From assembly GCA_008729055.1 (NCBI GenBank), contig SDUX01000004.1, forward strand, positions 1-64,000: a stretch of 64,000 bases of DNA, in the 5' to 3' direction. This document shows positions 1-10,081 of the stretch, in pieces. The DNA comes from Pyropia haitanensis (lineage: Eukaryota; Rhodophyta; Bangiophyceae; Bangiales; Bangiaceae). A program made the position numbers and the translations under genes. The notes beneath the pieces were generated by a model. The model was not told the origin of the DNA, ran no database searches, and was given only the letters and a program-made list of their open reading frames with translations. Position 1 is the stretch's first letter, and each line of letters begins with the position of its first letter.

Positions 1-3000
1 ACGGTGCGGGTGGAACCTCGGACGTCGAGCGGGCGGATGTATGGCTGAAATAAAGGATGCGAGCGAAATTCGGCCGCCGGAGCGCGTGCTGCATTGCTGT
101 ACACGCAAAAGTGGGCAAAAGTGGGCAACAGTGGGCAAAAGTGGATGAGAAGCGGCCTACCACCCCATGCACGACCGTGGGGGTCGAACGTCGGACATGG
201 AGCGGGCGATCTATGGCTGGAATGAAGGATGCGCGCCAATTCGGCCCGGGATGGTGTGCAGCATCGCTGTAGACGCAAAAGTGGGCAAAAGTGGGCAAAA
301 GTGGGCAAAAGTGGGTAGGAAGTGGGTAAGAAGTGGGCAAAAAGTGGGCAAAAAGGGGGCCAAATTGGGACACAAATGGGCAATTGGGGGCAAGAACTTT
401 CCATAACTGCAAAGAAAATTGAGACGAAAGTCGCCAGAAAGTGGTCCAACAGTGGCCACAAAGTGCGCCCCGCCACCCAAACTGTCCACTACGCGTTCCG
501 CCAGTCACACTGGCGTGGACGGTGTGAGGGCGGAACTTTTGTCGCCGACCGTCACGCCTGGCTGTCGGGACCCCCACGTGGCAAAAACCATTCCACAAAA
601 TTGACACGTGGACACCGGCGCTCCACAAAATACTCGTTGCATCCAACGGACGCGCCAACGAACGGGTCGGCCAACCACCCCATGCACGACGGTGCGAACC
701 TCGGACGTCGAGCGGGCGGATGTATGGCTGAGGATGCGAGCTCGTGCTGACTGTCGCAAAAGTGGGCGGGCAAAAGTGGATGAGAAGCGGCCTACCACCC
801 CATGCACGACCGTGGGGGTCGAATCGGACATGGAGGATGGGGAATGAAGGAGCGCCAATTCGCAGCATCGCTGTAGACGCGGCAAAAGTGGGCAAAAGTG
901 GGCAAAAGTGGGTAGGAAGTGGGTAAGAAGTGGGCAAAAAGTGGGCAAAAAGGGGGCCAAATTGGGACACAAATGGGCAATTGGGGGCAAGTAACTGCAA
1001 AGAAAATTGAGACGAAAGTCGCCAGAAAGTGGTCCAACAGTGGCCACAAAGTGCGCCCCGCCACCCAAACTGTCCACTGCGCGTTCCGCCCGTCACACTG
1101 GCGTGGACGGTGTGAGGGCGGAACTTTTGTCGCCGACCGTCACGCCTGGCTGTCGGGACCCCCACGTGGCAAAAACCATTCCACAAAATTGACACGTGGA
1201 CACCGGCCTCCACAAAACACTCGTTGCATCCAACGGACGCGCCAACGAACGGGTCGGCCAACCACCCCATGCACGACGGTGCGGGTGGAACCTCGGACGT
1301 CGAGCGGGCGGATGTATGGCTGGAATAAAGGATGCGAGCGAATTCGGCCGCCGGAGCGCGTGCTGTATTGCTGTACACGCAAAAGTGGGCAAAAGTGGGC
1401 AACAGTGGGCAAAAGTGGGTGAGAAGCGGCCTACCACCCCATGCACGACCGTGGGGGTCGAACTCGGACATGGAGCGGGCGGATCTATGGCTGGAATGAA
1501 GGATGCGCGCCAATTCGGCCGCCGGATGGTGTGCAGCATCGCTGTAGACGCAAAAGTGGGCAAAAGTGGGCAAAAGTGGGCAAAAGTGGGTAGGAAGTGG
1601 GTAAGAAGTGGGCAAAAAGTGGGCAAAAAGGGGGCCAAATTGGGACACAAATGGGCAATTGGGGGCAAGAACTTTCCATAACTGCAAAGAAAATTGAGAC
1701 GAAAGTCGCCAGAAAGTGGTCCAACAGTGGCCACAAAGTGCGCCCCGCCACCCAAACTGTCCACTGCGCGTTCCGCCCGTCACACTGGCGTGGACGGTGT
1801 GAGGGCGGAACTTTTGTCGCCGACCGTCACACCTGGCTGTCGGGACCCCCACGTGGCAAAAACATTCCACAAAATTGACACGTGGAAACCGGCGCTCCAC
1901 AAAATACTCGTTGCATCCAACGGACGCGCCAACGAACGGGTCGGCCAACCACCCCATGCACGACGGTGCGGGTGGAACCTCGGACGTCGAGCGGGCGGAT
2001 GTATGGCTGGAATAAAGGATGCGAGCGAATTCGGCCGCCGGAGCGCGTGCTGCATTGCTGTACACGCGAAAGTGGGCAAAAGTGGGCAACAGTGGGCAAA
2101 AGTGGTGAGAAGCGGCCTACCACCCCATGCACGACCGTGGGGGTCGAACCTCGGACATGGAGCGGGCGGATCTATGGCTGGAATGAAGGATGCGCGCCAA
2201 TTCGGCCGCCGGATGGTGTGCAGCATCGCTGTAGACGCAAAAGTGGGCAAAAGTGGGCAAAAGTGGGCAAAAGTGGGTAGGAAGTGGGTAAGAAGTGGGC
2301 AAAAAGTGGGCAAAAAGGGGGCCAAATTGGGACACAAATGGGCAATTGGGGGCAAGAACTTTCCATAACTGCAAAGAAAATTGAGACGAAAGTCGCCAGA
2401 AAGTGTCCAACAGTGGCCACAAAGTTGACGCGTTGTCACACTGGCGTGGACGGTGTGAGGGCGGAACTTTTGTCGCCGACCGTCAGTGTGGCAAAAACCA
2501 TTCCACAAAATTGACACGTGGACACCGGCGCTCCACAAAATACTCGTTGCATCCAACGGACGCGCCAACGAACGGGTCGGCCAACCACCCCATGCACGAC
2601 GGTGCGGGTGGAACCTCGGACGTCGAGCGGGCGGATGTATGGCTGGAATAAAGGATGCGAGCGAATTCGGCCGCCGGAGCGCGTGCTGCATTGCTGTACA
2701 CGCGAAAGTGGGCAAAAGTGGGCAACAGTGGGCAAAAGTGGGTGAGAAGCGGCCTACCACCCCATGCACGACCGTGGGGGTCGAACCTCGGACATGGAGC
2801 GGGCGGATCTATGGCTGGAATGAAGGATGCGCGCCAATTCGGCCGCCGGATGGTGTGCAGCATCGCTGTAGACGCAAAAGTGGGCAAAAGTGGGCAAAAG
2901 TGGGCAAAAGTGGGTAGGAAGTGGGTAAGAAGTGGGCAAAAAGTGGGCAAAAAGGGGGCCAAATTGGGACACAAATGGGCAATTGGGGGCAAGAACTTTC

Positions 3001-3203
3001 CATAACTGCAAAGAAAATTGAGAAAGTCGCCAGAAAGTGGTCCAACAGTGGCCACAAAGTGCGCCCCGCCACCCAAACTGTCCACTACGCGTTCCGCCAG
3101 TCACACTGGCGTGGACGGTGTGAGGGCGGAACTTTTGTCGCCGACCGTCACGCCTGGCTGTCGGGACCCCCACGTGGCAAAAACCATTCCACAAAATTGA
3201 CAC
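1..3203 (+). repeat. Left-edge block, family I with irregular units
   Basis: Unit starts (GTGGA) are at 608, 1196, 1882 and 2518, preceded by a partial unit. Spacings are 588, 686, 636 and 686 bp. The 608 unit is shortened around 691-880, where parts of A and A' are missing or compressed. The 1882 unit lost sequence at about 2425-2436 and again at about 2485. The units around 1075-1100 and 1761-1890 carry family II/III markers (CACTGCGCG, CCGCCCGTC, CACACCTGG, GTGGAAACC), while the rest is family I. Confidence 0.88.
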
Positions 3204-3271
3204 GTGGACACCGGCGCTCCACAAAATACTCGTTGCATCCAACGGACGCGCCAACGAACGGGTCGGCCAAC

Positions 3272-3443
3272 CACCCCATGCACGACGGTGCGGGTGGAAC
3301 CTCGGACGTCGAGCGGGCGGATGTATGGCTGGAATAAAGGATGCGAGCGAATTCGGCCGCCGGAGCGCGTGCTGCATTGCTGTACACGCGAAAGTGGGCA
3401 AAAGTGGGCAGCAGTGGGCAAAAGTGGGTGAGAAGCGGCCTAC
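3272..3443 (+). repeat. Module A of the monomer (172 bp)
   Basis: This module runs from CACCCCATGCACGACGG through GCGAATTCGGCCGCCGG and a short GTGGGCAAAA tract to AGAAGCGGCCTAC. It aligns without gaps to the next 172 bp. It holds the unit's single EcoRI-type GAATTC (3349-3354) and one of two CGGCCG sites (3354-3359). The site that best separates unit variants lies here: CGCGAAAG with GCAGCAG (variant a), TGTATTG with CGCAAAAG and CAACAG (variant b), or TGCATTG with CGCAAAAG and CAACAG (variant c). Confidence 0.9.
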
Positions 3444-3615
3444 CACCCCATGCACGACCGTGGGGGTCGAACCTCGGACATGGAGCGGGCGGATCTATGG
3501 CTGGAATGAAGGATGCGCGCCAATTCGGCCGCCGGATGGTGTGCAGCATCGCTGTAGACGCAAAAGTGGGCAAAAGTGGGCAAAAGTGGGCAAAAGTGGG
3601 TAGGAAGTGGGTAAG
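3444..3615 (+). repeat. Module A', internal duplicate of A (172 bp)
   Basis: This is a second copy of A inside the same unit. I count about 25 differences in 172 aligned positions and no gaps, so about 85% identity. Differences cluster in the middle (GGATGGTGTGCAGC here against GGAGCGCGTGCTGC in A) and at the end, where GCGGCCTAC has become TGGGTAAG. In A' the short repeats are four clean GTGGGCAAAA-type copies; A has one interrupted copy (GCAGCAG or CAACAG). The second CGGCCG is at 3526-3531, 172 bp from the first. A' lacks GAATTC because it reads CCAATTC. Confidence 0.9.
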
Positions 3616-3675
3616 AAGTGGGCAAAAAGTGGGCAAAAAGGGGGCCAAATTGGGACACAAATGGGCAATTGGGGG
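3566..3675 (+). repeat. GTGGGCAAAA short-repeat tract, eleven G-runs
   Basis: The tract has 10-bp and then 10-11-bp copies of GTGGGCAAAA-like sequence and spans the A' / third module border. Runs of three or more G start at 3568, 3578, 3588, 3598, 3609, 3620, 3631, 3640, 3652, 3663 and 3671. The first three loops are 7 nt each, so the first four runs fit the usual G3-N(1-7) pattern for a G-quadruplex; later loops are 5-8 nt. A-tracts of four or five recur every 10-11 bp, close to one helical turn, which is expected to bend DNA. Equivalent tracts occur in nearly every unit, always G-rich on the plus strand. Folding and bending are predictions. Confidence 0.85.
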
Positions 3676-3712
3676 CAAGAACTTTCCATAACTGCAAAGA
3701 AAATTGAGTGAA

Positions 3713-3756
3713 AGTCGCCAGAAAGTGGTCCAACAGTGGCCACAAAGTGCGCCCCG
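3713..3756 (+). repeat. Decayed 11-bp short-repeat relic
   Basis: Four 11-bp blocks start at 3713, 3724, 3735 and 3746: AGTCGCCAGAA, AGTGGTCCAAC, AGTGGCCACAA and AGTGCGCCCCG. They look like diverged AGTGGGCAAAA. The second and third resemble the interrupted copy in module A that contains CAACAG. I read this as an older part of the same short-repeat tract. The alternative is chance similarity, but the strict 11-bp spacing argues against it. Confidence 0.6.
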
Positions 3757-3782
3757 CCACCCAAACTGTCCACTACGCGTTC

Positions 3783-3799
3783 CGCCAGTCACACTGGCG
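3783..3799 (+). other. Perfect 7-bp hairpin (CGCCAGT-CAC-ACTGGCG)
   Basis: CGCCAGT and ACTGGCG are exact reverse complements around a 3-base loop. The element is in most family I units. In families II and III the left arm reads CGCCCGT, leaving one mismatch. Several rearrangement joins in the window lie at or within a few bases of this element (2425-2436, about 17343, 35099, 58688), and the N gap begins 7 bases upstream of where it should be. No protein-binding role is known to me. Confidence 0.7.
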
Positions 3800-3959
3800 T
3801 GGACGGTGTGAGGGCGGAACTTTTGTCGCCGACCGTCACGCCTGGCTGTCGGGACCCCCACGTGGCAAAAACCATTCCACAAAATTGACACGTGGACACC
3901 GGCGCTCCACAAAATACTCGTTGCATCCAACGGACGCGCCAACGAACGGGTCGGCCAAC
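3788..3959 (+). repeat. Fourth module, diverged relative of A
   Basis: This segment keeps motifs of module A in the same order and spacing. GACGGTG is at 3802 here and 3284 in A, 518 bp apart (three modules plus 2 bp). From GACGGTG to TGGCTG is 41 bp here and 42 bp in A, with GGAAC between them in both. The rest is too diverged to align by eye. I infer that the unit grew from four 172-bp copies, of which A and A' remain clear, this one is faint, and the third has been overwritten by short repeats. Confidence 0.5.
3859..3894 (+). other. Paired CACGTG palindromes 30 bp apart
   Basis: CACGTG occurs at 3859-3864 and 3889-3894, separated start to start by 30 bp, about three helical turns. The pair is kept in nearly all units, including families II and III. 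CACGTG is the core recognised by many basic helix-loop-helix and bZIP proteins. In budding yeast a related core is bound by Cbf1 at centromeres, but the flanks here (GACACGTG) do not match that site fully. Binding is not shown by the sequence. Confidence 0.4.
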
Positions 3960-6900
3960 CACCCCATGCACGACGGTGCGGGTGGAACCTCGGACGTCGA
4001 GCGGGCGGATGTATGGCTGGAATAAAGGATGCGAGCGAATTCGGCCGCCGGAGCGCGTGCTGCATTGCTGTACACGCGAAAGTGGGCAAAAGTGGGCAGC
4101 AGTGGGCAAAAGTGGGTGAGAAGCGGCCTACCACCCCATGCACGACCGTGGGGGTCGAACCTCGGACATGGAGCGGGCGGATCTATGGCTGGAATGAAGG
4201 ATGCGCGCCAATTCGGCCGCCGGATGGTGTGCAGCATCGCTGTAGACGCAAAAGTGGGCAAAAGTGGGCAAAAGTGGGCAAAAGTGGGTAGGAAGTGGGT
4301 AAGAAGTGGGCAAAAAGTGGGCAAAAAGGGGGCCAAATTGGGACACAAATGGGCAATTGGGGGCAAGAACTTTCCATAACTGCAAAGAAAATTGAGTGAA
4401 AGTCGCCAGAAAGTGGTCCAACAGTGGCCACAAAGTGCGCCCCGCCACCCAAACTGTCCACTACGCGTTCCGCCAGTCACACTGGCGTGGACGGTGTGAG
4501 GGCGGAACTTTTGTCGCCGACCGTCACGCCTGGCTGTCGGGACCCCCACGTGGCAAAAACCATTCCACAAAATTGACACGTGGACACCGGCGCTCCACAA
4601 AATACTCGTTGCATCCAACGGACGCGCCAACGAACGGGTCGGCCAACCACCCCATGCACGACGGTGCGGGTGGAACCTCGGACGTCGAGCGGGCGGATGT
4701 ATGGCTGGAATAAAGGATGCGAGCGAATTCGGCCGCCGGAGCGCGTGCTGCATTGCTGTACACGCAAAAGTGGGCAAAAGTGGGCAACAGTGGGCAAAAG
4801 TGGGTGAGAAGCGGCCTACCACCCCATGCACGACCGTGGGGGTCGAACCTCGGACATGGAGCGGGCGGATCTATGGCTGGAATGAAGGATGCGCGCCAAT
4901 TCGGCCGCCGGATGGTGTGCAGCATCGCTGTAGACGCAAAAGTGGGCAAAAGTGGGCAAAAGTGGGCAAAAGTGGGTAGGAAGTGGGTAAGAAGTGGGCA
5001 AAAAGTGGGCAAAAAGGGGGCCAAATTGGGACACAAATGGGCAATTGGGGGCAAGAACTTTCCATAACTGCAAAGAAAATTGAGTGAAAGTCGCCAGAAA
5101 GTGGTCCAACAGTGGCCACAAAGTGCGCCCCGCCACCCAAACTGTCCACTACGCGTTCCGCCGTCACACTGGCGTGGACGGTGTGAGGGCGGAACTTTTG
5201 TCGCCGACCGTCACGCCTGGCTGTCGGGACCCCCACGTGGCAAAAACCATTCCACAAAATTGACACGTGGAACCGGCGCTCCACAAAATACTCGTTGCAT
5301 CCAACGGACGCGCCAACGAACGGGTCGGCCAACCACCCCATGCACGACGGTGCGGGTGGAACCTCGGACGTCGAGCGGGCGGATGTATGGCTGGAATAAA
5401 GGATGCGAGCGAATTCGGCCGCCGGAGCGCGTGCTGCATTGCTGTACACGCGAAAGTGGGCAAAAGTGGGCACAGTGGGCAAAAGTGGGTGAGAAGCGGC
5501 CTACCACCCCATGCACGACCGTGGGGGTCGAACCTCGGACATGGAGCGGGCGGATCTATGGCTGGAATGAAGGATGCGCGCCAATTCGGCCGCCGGATGG
5601 TGTGCAGCATCGCTGTAGACGCAAAAGTGGGCAAAAGTGGGCAAAAGTGGGCAAAAGTGGGTAGGAAGTGGGTAAGAAGTGGGCAAAAAGTGGGCAAAAA
5701 GGGGGCCAAATTGGGACACAAATGGGCAATTGGGGGCAAGAACTTTCCATAACTGCAAAGAAAATTGAGTGAAAGTCGCCAGAAAGTGGTCCAACAGTGG
5801 CCACAAAGTGCGCCCCGCCACCCAAACTGTCCACTACGCGTTCCGCCAGTCACACTGGCGTGGACGGTGTGAGGGCGGAACTTTTGTCGCCGACCGTCAC
5901 GCCTGGCTGTCGGGACCCCCACGTGGCAAAAACCATTCCACAAAATTGACACGTGGAACCGGCGCTCCACAAAATACTCGTTGCATCCAACGGACGCGCC
6001 AACGAACGGGTCGGCCAACCACCCCATGCACGACGGTGCGGGTGGAACCTCGGACGTCGAGCGGGCGGATGTATGGCTGGAATAAAGGATGCGAGCGAAT
6101 TCGGCCGCCGGAGCGCGTGCTGCATTGCTGTACACGCAAAAGTGGGCAAAAGTGGGCAACAGTGGGCAAAAGTGGGTGAGAAGCGGCCTACCACCCCATG
6201 CACGACCGTGGGGGTCGAACCTCGGACATGGAGCGGGCGGATCTATGGCTGGAATGAAGGATGCGCGCCAATTCGGCCGCCGGATGGTGTGCAGCATCGC
6301 TGTAGACGCAAAAGTGGGCAAAAGTGGGCAAAAGTGGGCAAAAGTGGGTAGGAAGTGGGTAAGAAGTGGGCAAAAAGTGGGCAAAAAGGGGGCCAAATTG
6401 GGACACAAATGGGCAATTGGGGGCAAGAACTTTCCATAACTGCAAAGAAAATTGACGTGAAAGTCGCCAGAAAGTGGTCCAACAGTGGCCACAAAGTGCG
6501 CCCCGCCACCCAAACTGTCCACTACGCGTTCCGCCAGTCACACTGGCGTGGACGGTGTGAGGGCGGAACTTTTGTCGCCGACCGTCACGCCTGGCTGTCG
6601 GGACCCCCACGTGGCAAAAACCATTCCACAAAATTGACACGTGGACACCGGCGCTCCACAAAATACTCGTTGCATCCAACGGACGCGCCAACGAACGGGT
6701 CGGCCAACCACCCCATGCACGACGGTGCGGGTGGAACCTCGGACGTCGAGCGGGCGGATGTATGGCTGGAATAAAGGATGCGAGCGAATTCGGCCGCCGG
6801 AGCGCGTGCTGCATTGCTGTACACGCGAAAGTGGGCAAAAGTGGGCACAGTGGGCAAAAGTGGGTGAGAAGCGGCCTACCACCCCATGCACGACCGTGGG

Positions 6901-9900
6901 GGTCGAACCTCGGACATGGAGCGGGCGGATCTATGGCTGGAATGAAGGATGCGCGCCAATTCGGCCGCCGGATGGTGTGCAGCATCGCTGTAGACGCAAA
7001 AGTGGGCAAAAGTGGGCAAAAGTGGGCAAAAGTGGGTAGGAAGTGGGTAAGAAGTGGGCAAAAAGTGGGCAAAAAGGGGGCCAAATTGGGACACAAATGG
7101 GCAATTGGGGGCAAGAACTTTCCATAACTGCAAAGAAAATTGAGACGAAAGTCGCCAGAAAGTGGTCCAACAGTGGCCACAAAGTGCGCCCCGCCACCCA
7201 AACTGTCCACTACGCGTTCCGCCAGTCACACTGGCCGTGGACGGTGTGAGGGCGGAACTTTTGTCGCCGACCGTCACGCCTGGCTGTCGGGACCCCCACG
7301 TGGCAAAAACCATTCCACAGAATTGACACGTGGACACCGGCGCTCCACAAATACTCGTTGCATCCAACGGACGCGCCAACGAACGGGTCGCCAACCACCC
7401 CATGCACGACGGTGCGGGTGGAACCTCGGACGTCGAGCGGGCGGATGTATGGCTGGAATAAAGGATGCGAGCGAATTCGGCCGCCGGAGCGCGTGCTGTA
7501 TTGCTGTACACGCAAAAGTGGGCAAAAGTGGGCAACAGTGGGCAAAAGTGGGTGAGAAGCGGCCTACCACCCCATGCACGACCGTGGGGGTCGAACCTCG
7601 GACATGGAGCGGGCGGATCTATGGCTGGAATGAAGGATGCGCGCCAATTCGGCCGCCGGATGGTGTGCAGCATCGCTGTAGACGCAAAAGTGGGCAAAAG
7701 TGGGCAAAAGTGGGGCAAAAGTGGGTAGGAAGTGGGTAAGAAGTGGGCAAAAAGTGGGCAAAAAGGGGGCCAAATTGGGACACAAATGGGCAATTGGGGG
7801 CAAGAACTTCCATAACTGCAAAGAAAATTGAGCGAAAGTCGCCAGAAAGTGTCCAACAGTGGCCACAAAGTGCGCCCCGCCACCCAAACTGTCCACTACG
7901 CGTTCCGCCAGTCACACTGGCGTGGACGGTGTGAGGGCGGAACTTTTGTCGCCGACCGTCACGCCTGGCTGTCGGGACCCCCACGTGGCAAAAACCATTC
8001 CACAAAATTGACACGTGGACACCGGCGCTCCACAAAATACTCGTTGCATTCCAACGGACGCGCCAACGAACGGGTCGGCCAACCACCCCATGCACGACGG
8101 TGCGGGTGGAACCTCGGACGTCGAGCGGGCGGATGTATGGCTGGAATAAAGGATGCGAGCGAATTCGGCCGCCGGAGCGCGTGCTGCATTGCTGTACACG
8201 CAAAAGTGGGCAAAAGTGGGCAACAGTGGGCAAAAGTGGGTGAGAAGCGGCCTACCACCCCATGCACGACCGTGGGGGTCGAACCTCGGACATGGAGCGG
8301 GCGGATCTATGGCTGGAATGAAGGATGCGCGCCAATTCGGCCGCCGGATGGTGTGCAGCATCGCTGTAGACGCAAAAGTGGGCAAAAGTGGGCAAAAGTG
8401 GGCAAAAGTGGGTAGGAAGTGGGTAAGAAGTGGGCAAAAAGTGGGCAAAAAGGGGGCCAAATTGGGACACAAATGGGCAATTGGGGGCAAGAACTTTCCA
8501 TAACTGCAAAGAAAATTGAGTGAAAGTCGCCAGAAAGTGGTCCAACAGTGGCCACAAAGTGCGCCCCGCCACCCAAACTGTCCACTACGCGTTCCGCCAG
8601 TCACACTGGCGTGGACGGTGTGAGGGCGGAACTTTTGTCGCCGACCGTCACGCCTGGCTGTCGGGACCCCCACGTGGCAAAAACCATTCCACAAAATTGA
8701 CACGTGGACACCGGCGCTCCACAAAATACTCGTTGCATCCAACGGACGCGCCAACGAACGGGTCGGCCAACCACCCCATGCACGACGGTGCGGGTGGAAC
8801 CTCGGACGTCGAGCGGGCGGATGTATGGCTGGAATAAAGGATGCGAGCGAATTCGGCCGCCGGAGCGCGTGCTGCATTGCTGTACACGCGAAAGTGGGCA
8901 AAAGTGGGCAACAGTGGGCAAAAGTGGGTGAGAAGCGGCCTACCACCCCATGCACGACCGTGGGGGTCGAACCTCGGACATGGAGCGGGCGGATCTATGG
9001 CTGGAATGAAGGATGCGCGCCAATTCGGCCGCCGGATGGTGTGCAGCATCGCTGTAGACGCAAAAGTGGGCAAAAGTGGGCAAAAGTGGGCAAAAGTGGG
9101 TAGGAAGTGGGTAAGAAGTGGGCAAAAAGTGGGCAAAAAGGGGGCCAAATTGGGACACAAATGGGCAATTGGGGGCAAGAACTTTCCATAACTGCAAAGA
9201 AAATTGAGTGAAAGTCGCCAGAAAGTGGTCCAACAGTGGCCACAAAGTGCGCCCCGCCACCCAAACTGTCCACTACGCGTTCCGCCAGTCACACTGGCGT
9301 GGACGGTGTGAGGGCGGAACTTTTGTCGCCGACCGTCACGCCTGGCTGTCGGGACCCCCACGTGGCAAAAACCATTCCACAAAATTGACACGTGGACACC
9401 GGCGCTCCACAAAATACTCGTTGCATCCAACGGACGCGCCAACGAACGGGTCGGCCAACCACCCCATGCACGACGGTGCGGGTGGAACCTCGGACGTCGA
9501 GCGGGCGGATGTATGGCTGGAATAAAGGATGCGAGCGAATTCGGCCGCCGGAGCGCGTGCTGCATTGCTGTACACGCGAAAGTGGGCAAAAGTGGGCAGC
9601 AGTGGGCAAAAGTGGGTGAGAAGCGGCCCTACCACCCCATGCACGACCGTGGGGGTCGAACCTCGGACATGGAGCGGGCGGATCTATGGCTGGAATGAAG
9701 GATGCGCGCCAATTCGGCCGCCGGATGGTGTGCAGCATCGCTGTAGACGCAAAAGTGGGCAAAAGTGGGCAAAAGTGGGCAAAAGTGGGTAGGAAGTGGG
9801 TAAGAAGTGGGCAAAAAGTGGGCAAAAAGGGGGCCAATTGGGACACAAATGGGCAATTGGGGGCAAGAACTTTCCATAACTGCAAAGAAAATTGAGACGA

Positions 9901-10081
9901 AAGTCGCCAGAAAGTGGTCCAACAGTGGCCACAAAGTGCGCCCCGCCACCCAAACTGTCCACTACGCGTTCCGCCAGTCACACTGGCGTGGACGGTGTGA
10001 GGGCGGAACTTTTGTCGCCGACCGTCACGCCTGGCTGTCGGGACCCCCACGTGGCAAAAAACCATTCCACAAAATTGACAC

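Larger units (their letters stand above)
3272..3959 (+). repeat. Reference monomer (688 bp), family I
   Basis: I use this copy to describe the unit. It starts at CACCCCATGCACGACGG and runs to the base before the same motif at 3960. Its order is module A, module A', a G-tract region that crosses into the third module, a decayed short-repeat stretch, a hairpin, a segment with two CACGTG sites, then the next A. Its length is exactly four times 172 bp, and A to A' is also exactly 172 bp. Family I markers present are TTGGGACACAAATGGGC, AACTTTCCATAACTGC, CACTACGCG with CCGCCAGTC, GGACGGTGTG, CACGCCTGG, GGCAAAAACCATTCC, GTGGACACCGG, AAAATACTCG, CCAACGAACGGG and CCGGATGGTGTGC. Confidence 0.93.
3204..10081 (+). 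repeat. Regular family I block
   Basis: Unit starts are 3204, 3892, 4580, 5267, 5953, 6641, 7330, 8015, 8704 and 9392, spaced 685-690 bp. Most units carry the linker ATTGAGTGAAAG, which sets this block apart from later blocks (ATTGAGACG or ATTGACGTG). The 5267 and 6641 units share a one-base loss that makes GGGCACAGTGGG. Units at 5267 and 5953 read GTGGAACCGG. The 7330 unit is the most irregular, with about ten small indels between 7230 and 7860. Confidence 0.92.

Noticed and set aside
3349..3367. CENP-B box near ATTCGGCCGCCGG
   Set aside because: TTCG is present, but the required A and CGGG positions of the CENP-B box do not match in either module.
3289..3475. Possible tRNA-like promoter: GGTCGAACCTCGG resembles a pol III B box, and TGGCTGGAAT in module A weakly resembles an A box
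   Set aside because: The B-box match is imperfect, the A-box match is poor, and no T-arm or other cloverleaf stem can be formed around GTCGAAC.
3859..3894. Yeast-type CDEI centromere element at CACGTG
   Set aside because: The flank reads GACACGTG where CDEI needs a T before CAC, and no CDEII- or CDEIII-like sequence follows.
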